Positions 1-6,920 of a stretch of DNA of 17,676 nt are shown here, one piece after another. The stretch is taken from assembly GCA_049694275.1 (NCBI GenBank), contig JBAVQS010000175.1, forward strand, positions 1 through 17,676. The letters are read 5' to 3'. The stretch's first letter is position 1, and every line of letters starts with the position of its first letter. Below the pieces are notes generated by a model. The model was not told the DNA's origin, did no database searches, and saw only the letters and a list, made by a program, of their open reading frames with translations. The position numbers and the translations under genes were made by a program. Origin of the DNA: JBAVQS01 sp049694275. Lineage in GTDB: Bacteria; Chloroflexota; Anaerolineae; UBA4142; SHND01.

Positions 1-2
1 TC

Positions 3-200
3 GTCCCGACCGACCCGAACGTCAAGGCGTTTGCGGATGCGGCTTCGGCGGGTTTCCCGCGGCCGCAGGTCGCCGCGCTGGACAACTTCTGGGGTCCGTT
101 CGGCGATGCCGCAACCAGCATCTTTGAAGGCAAGGCGACTCCCGCCGACGCCATCAAGACCGGTTGCGCCACCATGGACAAAAACAACAAGATCCCATAA
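3..200 (+). CDS. C-terminal fragment of MalE-like ABC sugar-binding protein
   Basis: An open frame enters from the left edge and runs to a TAA stop, giving the last 65 residues of a protein whose start lies outside the window. It contains NFWGPFGDAATSIFEGKATP followed by DAIKTGC, which resembles the C-terminal helices of family 1 extracellular solute-binding proteins (MalE/UgpB type), where a W-x-x-F-x-D-A-x-x-x-I-x-x-G pattern is common. Such proteins capture oligosaccharides or related solutes outside the membrane and deliver them to the paired permeases. Those permeases follow directly at 308 and 1311, so the three genes read as binding protein, MalF-like, MalG-like. The family call rests on this short tail plus context. 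The substrate cannot be deduced. Confidence 0.75.
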   Translation, partial: VPTDPNVKAFADAASAGFPRPQVAALDNFWGPFGDAATSIFEGKATPADAIKTGCATMDKNNKIP

Positions 201-217
201 ACGCAAGTGTGTGAAAC

Positions 218-254
218 GGGGAGCGCCGACCGGAAAACCGGGTCGGCGCTCCCC
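218..254 (+). terminator. Strong intercistronic hairpin (attenuator or mRNA stabiliser)
   Basis: A perfect 14-bp inverted repeat (arms 218-231 and 241-254, GGGGAGCGCCGACC against its complement) surrounds a 9-nt loop with the sequence GGAAAACCG. It lies between the binding-protein stop and the first permease start. It is followed by C-rich, T-poor sequence (CCTCTTCTTCT), so it is a weak classical terminator. The usual interpretation of such a hairpin between a binding-protein gene and its permeases is partial termination or protection of the upstream mRNA 3' end, giving more binding protein than permease. That role is inferred. Confidence 0.6.
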
Positions 255-307
255 CCTCTTCTTCTGTCCGGCGTGGGTTTCGTATTTCATCTATCGAGGA
301 CAGGCTT

Positions 308-1318
308 ATGGCAACTCTAACTCAGACAGGCGTGGGCGGCCCTCCGACAAAATCCCACAAAAGTTTCTGGCGCATCGCGAATCCGTACCTGTACATCCTC
401 CCGGCGGCGCTGGTCATGGCGGTCATGACCTATTATCCAATGGGCTATGGCATCTGGATGTCCTTTACCGACTATGGCCTGAAGAATCTACGCGTCGATT
501 CGGCCGCGCCCAACATCGTCGGCCTGCAGAACTATATTGATATCGTCACCGGCGCAGTCCCCAACATCCCCGATTTCCTCTATACCCTGACGTTTAACCT
601 CTGGTGGACGCTCTCAAACGTCGTCTTTCATGTGACTCTTGGCGTTCTCATCGCCGTGATGCTAAACGGACGCGGCCTCTGGTTCAAGGGGTTTTACCGC
701 GCCATCTATATTTTGCCCATCGTCATTCCGACGCTGGTCGTCGCGAATGTCTGGCGCAACATGTTCAACCCGGACTATGGCGCAATCAATCAGCTCCTCG
801 CCAACGTGGGGGGACTCGTCGGCATCTCGCCGGCGGCCTTTCATATTCGCTGGATTGAGGACGCCACGCCGCCGATTCCCGGCATCGGCCTGCCGCTTTC
901 GTACTTTGCTTTGCTCATCACCAATATCTGGCTGGGCTGGCCCTTTATGACGATTGTCGCGACGGGCGCGCTCCAGAGCATCAGCAAAGAGTTTTACGAA
1001 GCGGCTTCCATCGACGGCGCTTCGCCGACGCAGCAATTTTTCAGTATCACCGTCCCGCTCCTCCGTCCGGCCATGGTCCCGGCAATCGTCTATGGGATTA
1101 CCACGACCTTTAACCTCTTTAATCTCATCTATTTCGTCTCAGCCGGCGGCCCGCTCCGCCAGACTGAAATCCTGGTGACGATCGCGTTTCGTCTGGTGAA
1201 CGAGCAGCGGTTGTATGGCGTCGCCGCGGCATTTTCCGTCTATATTGCGTTGATCCTCCTGGTAATCACCCTGATTACCAACTCGATCACGCGCGCAACG
1301 GAGAGCTACGATGTCTAG
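308..1318 (+). CDS. ABC sugar transporter permease, MalF/UgpA type
   Basis: This 336-residue integral membrane protein is one of two permease subunits of a CUT1-type carbohydrate importer. It has a short cytoplasmic N-terminus and a first membrane segment at about residues 25-45. Further hydrophobic spans lie at roughly 95-118, 131-150, 198-222, 255-278 and 305-325. The permease EAA loop is clear at residues 231-250 (EAASIDGASPTQQFFSITVP), the contact for the ATPase subunit. An AGGA ribosome site sits 7 nt before the ATG. The gene overlaps the next permease by 8 nt, so the two are translationally coupled and should form a heterodimer. No ATPase gene is nearby, so a shared MsiK/MalK-like ATPase encoded elsewhere is expected. 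Substrate unknown. Confidence 0.93.
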   Translation: MATLTQTGVGGPPTKSHKSFWRIANPYLYILPAALVMAVMTYYPMGYGIWMSFTDYGLKNLRVDSAAPNIVGLQNYIDIVTGAVPNIPDFLYTLTFNLWWTLSNVVFHVTLGVLIAVMLNGRGLWFKGFYRAIYILPIVIPTLVVANVWRNMFNPDYGAINQLLANVGGLVGISPAAFHIRWIEDATPPIPGIGLPLSYFALLITNIWLGWPFMTIVATGALQSISKEFYEAASIDGASPTQQFFSITVPLLRPAMVPAIVYGITTTFNLFNLIYFVSAGGPLRQTEILVTIAFRLVNEQRLYGVAAAFSVYIALILLVITLITNSITRATESYDV

Positions 1319-2297
1319 TGCAAATGTTCCCGCCACGCCGGCCGCGCCGGCCAAGCCCCGGTTCAAATATGTCGAGAGCCACGTCGTCGGCCAGGAGATG
1401 AATCTGCCCAAGCAGCTTCTCTACCAGTTGATGTGTCTCTTTGTCGCGTTTACCGTGCTGTTCCCCATTCTCTGGGTTGTCAGCATGTCGGTCGATCCCA
1501 ATGCAGATGTCCTGCGCCCCACCACGCTGAACCTCATTCCCCCCGGCTTTTCGCTCAAAGCCTATGCGGACATCATTGCCAAGCCCTCTCCAAATCCGGC
1601 CGAGGTCAACCTCTTTGATAGCGGCATCAAGGTGAGCGGGCTGCCGCTGCTCGCCATGAACAGCATCATGATTGCGCTCGGCTCGGCCTTTGCCTCCGTC
1701 ATGGTCGGCGTCTTTGCGGCCTATGCCTTTTCGCGTTTCAAGTTTGCCGGACGCCAGACGCTGATGCTGGCCATCCTCGCGGTCTTGATTCTACCCAGCG
1801 TCGCCACCCTGGCCCCGCTTTTCGTGTTGCTCAACGGCGTGACAATCGGCGATTTCAATCTGCGCAACTCGCTTTTGGGCGTGGGCGTCGCGATGCTATC
1901 AGGACTCCTTCCCTTTTCCATCTGGAACCTGAAGGGGTTCATCGATACGATTCCGAAGGAATTGGAAGAGGCGGCGCTCATCGACGGCGCCTCCCCGAAC
2001 CAGACCTTTTTCTCGATTATGCTGCCGCTCGCCACACCGGCTATTGCCATCACCGCCTTTTTGGGATTTCTATCCGGGTGGACCGAGTTTTATCTCTCCT
2101 GGCAGTTCCTGACCCATCCTGAGAGTTTTACGCTCGCGATGGCGCTCTATAACATGACCGGCCAGTTTGCCAGCGCGACCCCGTGGTCCCACTTTTCCGC
2201 CATGTCGATCATTATTGCCCTCCCCGTCGCCGTCGTCTACCTGGCGCTGCAAAAGTACATCATTGGCGGTCTCACTATCGGCGGCGTCAAAGGTTAA
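1311..2297 (+). CDS. ABC sugar transporter permease, MalG/UgpE type
   Basis: This 328-residue membrane protein is the second permease subunit of the importer. After a roughly 35-residue cytoplasmic leader it has membrane segments at about 38-59, 115-140, 150-173, 186-206, 240-262 and 296-316. The EAA loop lies at residues 220-239 (EAALIDGASPNQTFFSIMLP), matching the family consensus, including the invariant glycine and the I-x-L-P ending. Its ATG lies inside the end of the preceding permease gene (8-nt overlap) and is preceded by GGAG seven bases upstream. The Pro/Ala-rich N-terminus (residues 7-16) is slightly longer than in typical MalG proteins. A strong terminator immediately follows, so this is the last gene of the transporter operon. 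Confidence 0.93.
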   Translation: MSSANVPATPAAPAKPRFKYVESHVVGQEMNLPKQLLYQLMCLFVAFTVLFPILWVVSMSVDPNADVLRPTTLNLIPPGFSLKAYADIIAKPSPNPAEVNLFDSGIKVSGLPLLAMNSIMIALGSAFASVMVGVFAAYAFSRFKFAGRQTLMLAILAVLILPSVATLAPLFVLLNGVTIGDFNLRNSLLGVGVAMLSGLLPFSIWNLKGFIDTIPKELEEAALIDGASPNQTFFSIMLPLATPAIAITAFLGFLSGWTEFYLSWQFLTHPESFTLAMALYNMTGQFASATPWSHFSAMSIIIALPVAVVYLALQKYIIGGLTIGGVKG

Positions 2298-2309
2298 TCT
2301 CAGATTGTC

Positions 2310-2348
2310 AAAACAAAAACTCCACCCGCCGGTGGAGTTTTTGTTTTT
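2310..2348 (+). terminator. Intrinsic terminator after the permease operon
   Basis: A 17-bp perfect stem (arms 2310-2326 and 2331-2347) with a CGCC tetraloop. The outer half is A-rich on the left arm and T-rich on the right (GTTTTTGTTTTT), so it has a textbook U-tract. Because the left arm is A-rich, it could also terminate transcription from the opposite strand. It ends 12 nt before the promoter-like hexamer of the next gene, which insulates that gene from the transporter operon. Confidence 0.93.
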
Positions 2349-2360
2349 CCCATAATCCCA

Positions 2361-2374
2361 TATAATAACCCGCA
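2361..2374 (+). promoter_or_regulatory. Perfect -10 hexamer 8 nt before the ATG (leaderless start)
   Basis: TATAAT at 2361-2366 is followed by only 8 nt and then the ATG at 2375. No Shine-Dalgarno-like sequence is present in the interval. Initiation about 7 nt past a -10 box would fall on or next to the ATG, so the mRNA is predicted to be leaderless. The -35 position (about 2338-2343) falls inside the T-tract of the preceding terminator and reads TTTTTG, a poor match to TTGACA. The same hexamer-to-start geometry recurs at 6907-6921. Confidence 0.6.
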
Positions 2375-4708
2375 ATGAAAGAAAAATACCCCGCAATTGT
2401 TTCGCTCGTTCTATTGCTCCTGCTCTCCGTTGCATGCAGCACCCCCAACCCTGCGCCCAATCCGCCGACGACGCCGGTTGCAACACCTCAGGCGGCGGTC
2501 ACTACGGCACCGCCAACGCCCAGCGTCACAGCCGGGACCGGCCGGCCGGTTCCCACCCCGCGCCCCACCCGTCCCAATACAGCAACGATCGCGCTCCTGC
2601 TGGCCGCACAGGCGGATGACACCTCCCGGCAAGTCAAGGATGTTTTCGTCCAGGCGGCGACCTCCGTGACGACCACGGTGCTGGTGAGCGATGCTGGCGG
2701 CGATGCGGCCAAACAAAAGGCGCAAGCGGCGGACGCGTTGAAACAGGGCGCGCAGGTCCTGGTGATTCAACCGGTGGATCAGGATGCGGCGGCGGCGTAC
2801 GTGGACGCGGCGCACAAGGCCGGGGCGCAGGTTATTGCACTGGACCGGTTGATCAATACCCGCGATCTGGACGCCTATGTTTCGTTCGACAATTTCGCCG
2901 CGGGCCAGGCGCAGGCGAAGGAGGCGGTGCGCGTGCTCACCGCGAACAAGGCCAAGACCCCGTGGAATTTCGTCCTCCTCGAAGGGCGCGCGGGTGACAG
3001 CGTGGCCGCCGAGATTACACGCGGCTATTACGATGTGCTCAAGGGGTTGATCGATAAAAAGCAGGTGGTGGTCACCGTCGATCAGGCGCACAGCGCCTGG
3101 TCGAGCGACCAGGCGTACAAAACAACCCAGGATGCCTTGACGAAAACCAGCAACAATATCGCGGCGGTCCTCGCCAACAGCTCCGCCCTGGCGCGCGGCG
3201 CGCGCCTCGCGCTGGACCAACAAAAACTGCTGGGCAAGGTATTTGTCGCGGGGTCCGGCGCCGAGATGGAAAACATCCAGGCGCTGTGCCTCAGCCAGCA
3301 GAACTTGCTGTTCGTTCAAGACGACCAGGCCCTGGCGAGCACCGCGGCCCAGTTAGCCGCGGCGCTCGCGCGCGGGCAATCGGTCGCGGACACGCACCTG
3401 GCCGCCGGGACCTTGGCGGTCGCCGATCGCCAGGTCCCCCTCGCGCGCATCCCGGTCCGACCAGTCACGCTGGATACGGCGCAGGCCGAGCTGATTCAAA
3501 GCGGGTTGTATACCCCGGCGCAGCTCGGCAAGTGCGCGCCGCCGCTGGCCGATGGCGCGAGCACGCCGCACGTCTATGTGAATGGCTCGCTCACGGTGTG
3601 GACCCAGGATAAGAATCTCTATCCCTACCTGTCCAACCTGGCGGCCCAGTTTGGCGCCGGCAATCCCGGCGTGCAAATTCAGGTCGTCCAGTACGAGACC
3701 GACACGCTGCAAGCCAAATTGCAGGCACCGATCACCGACACGACGCCGGATTTGCTCTGGGCGACTTTTGATCAGAGCCAGAGCCTGATTCAGGCGGACC
3801 GCGTGCAAGCGATCGACGACGTGATCGACGTCAGCCAATTCTTGACCGCGACGGCCGGGGCCTTGACGGTGAACGCCCGGCATTATGGCGCGCCGGTCAG
3901 CGTTTCCAACGATCTGCTGCTTTACTATAACAAGAAACTGGTCAAGGACCTGCCTCAGGATACCGCCGCGCTGCTGCGCCTCGCGCCCATCCTCACCAAA
4001 GCGGACGGCTCCCAGTGGGCGATGACCTATAATCAAACCGATCCCCTCTATCTGATTCCGTGGTTTACCGGCATGAAAGGCAAGCTGTTTGCGGACGATG
4101 GCCGGACCCCATTGTTGAACACACCGGCGATGACCGATACGCTGACCCTGCTAAAACAGTTCCGCGATCAAAAGCTGATCCAGCCGGATACCGATGGCGA
4201 CGGCGTCGATGCGCTCTTCAAGCAGGGCAAAGTGGGGCTGGTCATTAACGACGACGAATCCTACCCGGATTATGCGACGGCGCTGGGCGATAATCTCGGC
4301 GTGGCGCGCCTGCCGCGCGTCGCCAAAACCGGCGAATATCCGCATCCCTTTGCGTCCGGGCGCTATCTGCTGCTGAACAAAAATGTGAGCGGCGACAAGT
4401 TGGCGATTGCCCGGGGCTTTATCCAGTTTGTCACCTCGCGCGCGATTCAGGTGGAGATGGCGAAAAAGTTCAAGCGCCTCCCTGCGCTGATGGACGCACT
4501 GACGGACGGCGCGATCATCGGCGATCCCTTCCTCAAAAGCTCGGCCGACCAGGCGCTCGCCAGCATTCCGCCGCCGCCCGGCCCCGGCCTCTCGTGCATC
4601 CTCGACGCGATTAAATCGAATATGGGTCCGGCGCTCACTGGCAAAGCGGCGCTCCCCGACACCGCCAAAGCGATGCAGGATGCCGCGGAAGCCTGTATCA
4701 ACAAGTAA
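2375..4708 (+). CDS. Lipoprotein fusing XylF-like and MalE-like binding domains
   Basis: This is a 777-residue secreted lipoprotein. Residues 1-20 are a signal peptide ending in LSVAC, with C21 as the lipidation site. Residues 22-67 form a Pro/Thr-rich tether. Residues about 68-390 resemble class I periplasmic binding proteins of the XylF/RbsB type, including ALDRLINTRDLDAYVSFDN, close to the E. coli XylF segment around its ligand-binding arginine. Residues about 400-777 resemble family 1 (MalE-like) binding proteins, with LTVWTQ at the domain start, TPDLLW at 457-462, and LLLYYNKKLV at 514-523 where the family usually has 'YNK'. Each domain alone would be a full-length binding protein, so the gene is a genuine tandem fusion in one frame. 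It has its own promoter and follows the MalFG-like permeases, which could accept the C-terminal domain. A sensory or scavenging role for the N-terminal domain is possible. Ligands are unknown. Confidence 0.88.
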   Translation: MKEKYPAIVSLVLLLLLSVACSTPNPAPNPPTTPVATPQAAVTTAPPTPSVTAGTGRPVPTPRPTRPNTATIALLLAAQADDTSRQVKDVFVQAATSVTTTVLVSDAGGDAAKQKAQAADALKQGAQVLVIQPVDQDAAAAYVDAAHKAGAQVIALDRLINTRDLDAYVSFDNFAAGQAQAKEAVRVLTANKAKTPWNFVLLEGRAGDSVAAEITRGYYDVLKGLIDKKQVVVTVDQAHSAWSSDQAYKTTQDALTKTSNNIAAVLANSSALARGARLALDQQKLLGKVFVAGSGAEMENIQALCLSQQNLLFVQDDQALASTAAQLAAALARGQSVADTHLAAGTLAVADRQVPLARIPVRPVTLDTAQAELIQSGLYTPAQLGKCAPPLADGASTPHVYVNGSLTVWTQDKNLYPYLSNLAAQFGAGNPGVQIQVVQYETDTLQAKLQAPITDTTPDLLWATFDQSQSLIQADRVQAIDDVIDVSQFLTATAGALTVNARHYGAPVSVSNDLLLYYNKKLVKDLPQDTAALLRLAPILTKADGSQWAMTYNQTDPLYLIPWFTGMKGKLFADDGRTPLLNTPAMTDTLTLLKQFRDQKLIQPDTDGDGVDALFKQGKVGLVINDDESYPDYATALGDNLGVARLPRVAKTGEYPHPFASGRYLLLNKNVSGDKLAIARGFIQFVTSRAIQVEMAKKFKRLPALMDALTDGAIIGDPFLKSSADQALASIPPPPGPGLSCILDAIKSNMGPALTGKAALPDTAKAMQDAAEACINK

Positions 4709-4729
4709 AGCAACAAGAAGGTATTAGTC

Positions 4730-5743
4730 ATGGGGGAAAAAAGAAAAAAACCGGCGGCAGTAAAACAATCGCAAGAACCGACAGCCGAGTACGCGCGCAA
4801 TAAAGAGATTCCGCAATTCTTTGGGCGGCAGCTACTCAAGGGCGTTTTTGCACCTATTGATCCGGCAAGGCTAACCCCGGCCAGCCCGGTTTTATTCTAC
4901 CGTCATCCGAATGGTGAAATCTGGACCGGTAATGCAATTGTATGGCTTGGCTCCTTGCCAGACAAATCCGTAGATCTGATTTTTGCAGACCCTCCCTATA
5001 ACATAAAAAAAGCGGACTGGGATGTATTTGAATCCCAGCAAGAATACGTTAACTGGTCGATTGAATGGATCGAACAAGCAGCCAGGATTTTAAAGCCGAC
5101 GGGGAGCCTCTACATCTGTGGGTTTTCTGAAATTCTGGCCGATCTCAAGCTACCTGCAAGCAAACTCTTTCGTGGCTGCCGCTGGTTAGTTTGGCACTAT
5201 AAAAACAAGGCGAATCTGGCATCTGATTGGGGACGTTCTCACGAAAGCATCCTCCATTTCCGCAAGAGTAACAAGGTTACTTTCAATGCGGATGCGATAA
5301 GGATACCGTACGGCAATCACACACTCAAATACCCAGCGCACCCACAGGCGGAAACCAGCCAATATGGCAAGGAGCGCAACAAGTCGCATGTCTGGCAACC
5401 TCATCCCAACGGCGCCAAACCCAAAGACGTCATAGAGATCCCGACAACGTGTAATGGAATGCACGAAAAGACCCCACATCCCACGCAAAAGCCAGAAGAG
5501 CTGTTGAGAAAGATCGTTCTGGCTTCTTCGAATCCGGGCGATCTGGTTGTCGATCCATTTCTCGGGTCCGGCACGACGGCGGTTGTCTGCGAGCAATTGC
5601 AAAGACGCTGGAAGGGATGCGATCTTTCACCCGAGTATTGTCAGTGGGCTGCGGAAAGGATCGAACTGGTCGAAGACTGGCCGATTGAAAAATGGGTGCA
5701 GTACGACCTGGAGAATGCAGAGCGGAGAAAATCTATCCGATGA
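4730..5743 (+). CDS. Type II DNA methyltransferase, beta class (N6A or N4C)
   Basis: This 337-residue S-adenosylmethionine-dependent methyltransferase modifies an exocyclic amino group in DNA and should protect the host from the endonuclease encoded next. The catalytic motif IV, DPPYN (residues 87-91), comes first. HPTQKP (250-255) and the AdoMet-binding motif DPFLGSGTT (275-283) come late, which is the permuted order of the beta class. DPPY is more typical of adenine-N6 enzymes, while N4-cytosine enzymes usually have SPPY, so m6A is favoured. The ATG is preceded by AGAAGG with 8 nt spacing, and the N-terminus is Lys-rich. It begins 21 nt after the lipoprotein stop and overlaps the next start by 4 nt (ATGA). 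The DNA is visibly AT-richer than its surroundings, consistent with acquisition as a unit. Confidence 0.93.
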   Translation: MGEKRKKPAAVKQSQEPTAEYARNKEIPQFFGRQLLKGVFAPIDPARLTPASPVLFYRHPNGEIWTGNAIVWLGSLPDKSVDLIFADPPYNIKKADWDVFESQQEYVNWSIEWIEQAARILKPTGSLYICGFSEILADLKLPASKLFRGCRWLVWHYKNKANLASDWGRSHESILHFRKSNKVTFNADAIRIPYGNHTLKYPAHPQAETSQYGKERNKSHVWQPHPNGAKPKDVIEIPTTCNGMHEKTPHPTQKPEELLRKIVLASSNPGDLVVDPFLGSGTTAVVCEQLQRRWKGCDLSPEYCQWAAERIELVEDWPIEKWVQYDLENAERRKSIR

Positions 5744-6696
5744 CGCCGCCGTCCTTATCTGATTTGCAAGAAAGCGTTCAGGACAGTTCGGCGTTCACGC
5801 GCCTGGATGATTATTACAAGATCAGTTTTGCATTTCTCTCTTTGCTGAGACAGATCAAGCCGACACGTATTGTTTCTCCTTCGGCGACGAACTATATCTT
5901 TTATCAATACGGCCAAGATTATCAGCATAGGATTACGCATCCCTTGAACAGTGATCTTTTCATCGAGTCGCCACGCGAGTTTCAGCAAGCATCTGAGAGG
6001 TTGGTCAGCTTTCTTGGGGATTTAAAGCAGAGGCAAGGACGTGCCATTGAGCAACCCGGCGGCAACCGCTATGCCGAATCTGGAGAGATTAACCGAGTTG
6101 TTTACACGGTTCAACAGGCGATCGGTAGCATTGCCGATTCCTTTGACAATCAAAATCAATCGAGGAAGAGAGCGGGCCAGCTTTTCGAGAATTTGATTAC
6201 ACTCCTCATCCAGCAGGTTGGCTTGGAGTGTGAGCCGAGGACCGTAGTTCTTCCAATACCCGGTTATCCTGACTATAAAATGCCGTATCAGTTGGACTTT
6301 GGGTTCTCTCGCAACAAGGCCATCATTACCTCAGAAACGACATTCATTCAGCCAAACGAAGTGGTGGGATCGGTTAAGACCACAAGCAAGGATCGCATCG
6401 ACAAGATTTTTCTGGACAAATATCTTTTATCCAAGCTTTTGGGCCGGCCCATTCCGGTCGTCGCAATTTTTCTTCACGATGTCCAACGTGCAGTTCGGGG
6501 AAACAGCATCTTTGGGATTAACTCTACCTTCAAAAGCAGCCATTTCCTGGGCTATACTGTGGCTTTGAATAAACTCGATGGCGTCTATTATGTGGATCCC
6601 CGGCCTGAAATGCTTGTCAACGAACGGTTGCGCCAACAGATACACGATTTTCAACAATTTCTGGTCCGAGACATTTGGTCCCTGTCCAGTCCATGA
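5740..6696 (+). CDS. Probable type II restriction endonuclease, PD-(D/E)XK-like
   Basis: This 318-residue protein starts at the ATG of an ATGA overlap with the methyltransferase stop, so it is translationally coupled. The frame is open further upstream, to 5692, but that part lies inside the methyltransferase. Candidate catalytic elements are in the middle: a helix with E150 (QLFENLI), P177-D178, D186 in YQLDFGF, and S211-V-K213. K213 begins K-T-T-S-K-D-R (213-219), resembling the K-T-T-x-K-D-R stretch I recall from EcoRII and the SxK/R-(D/E)-R layout of CCGG-type cutters such as NgoMIV and Cfr10I. In that group the KDR/RDR residues read the CC-GG core. The assignment as the restriction partner comes from position plus these motifs. 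Site specificity is not established. The composition is AT-rich (positions 5881-5940 have 24 of 60 G or C). Confidence 0.8.
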   Translation: MTPPSLSDLQESVQDSSAFTRLDDYYKISFAFLSLLRQIKPTRIVSPSATNYIFYQYGQDYQHRITHPLNSDLFIESPREFQQASERLVSFLGDLKQRQGRAIEQPGGNRYAESGEINRVVYTVQQAIGSIADSFDNQNQSRKRAGQLFENLITLLIQQVGLECEPRTVVLPIPGYPDYKMPYQLDFGFSRNKAIITSETTFIQPNEVVGSVKTTSKDRIDKIFLDKYLLSKLLGRPIPVVAIFLHDVQRAVRGNSIFGINSTFKSSHFLGYTVALNKLDGVYYVDPRPEMLVNERLRQQIHDFQQFLVRDIWSLSSP

Positions 6697-6883
6697 GCAA
6701 GCATGCCTGTGCACCAAGAGATAGACCCTCAGGATGCGTGGTGCTTCCTCACAAGTGTCAGGCTCAGTACATCACGAAATGTCATTCCGAGGCGTTTTTT
6801 GCCGAGCCCAAAGGGGACCTATACGGCTCATTCCATTCCGAATGACAAAACGAGATGTGAGGAATCGCCGCTCGGGACGCCAA
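6697..6883 (+). repeat. Non-coding spacer with degraded 'TGTCATTCCGAGG' repeat elements
   Basis: No credible gene is present between the endonuclease stop and the next promoter. The stretch contains TGTCATTC (6780-6787) and its inverted copy GAATGACA (6840-6847), with CCGAGG and TGAGGAATCGCC nearby and a small inner hairpin (GGC, T-rich loop, GCC at about 6791-6803). These words match the core of a dispersed bacterial intergenic repeat of the form TGTCATTCCGAGG...GAGGAATC. The elements look rearranged or decayed. It may mark the right boundary of the restriction-modification insertion. A related element, TGTCATTGCGAGG, occurs at 17511-17538. Confidence 0.5.
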
Positions 6884-6920
6884 TTGACAATTGCTCCACG
6901 CCTCGATATTATTGGACCCC
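6884..6920 (+). promoter_or_regulatory. Near-consensus promoter reading into a leaderless GTG start
   Basis: A perfect -35 TTGACA (6884-6889), exactly 17 nt of spacer, and a -10 TATTAT (6907-6912) form an almost ideal housekeeping promoter. Eight nucleotides later comes GTG (6921), in frame with the following gene. Initiation about 7-9 nt after the hexamer would fall on the GTG itself, and no ribosome-binding sequence is present. The promoter decides the start: TTG codons at 6891 and 6912 lie within or upstream of it and would not be on the transcript. Confidence 0.78.

Noticed and set aside
31..540. Long + strand frame across the binding-protein tail and first permease
   Set aside because: It overlaps two well-supported genes in another frame, is Arg/Pro-rich shadow sequence, and has no ribosome site.
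2411..3319. 302-residue - strand frame antisense to the lipoprotein
   Set aside because: Arg/Gly-rich composition typical of the antisense of GC-rich coding DNA; no family motif; it would also require transcription through a clearly coding gene.
6891..6920. Upstream extension of the channel-like gene from TTG 6891
   Set aside because: It starts before the -10 box of a near-consensus promoter, so those codons would not be transcribed from it.
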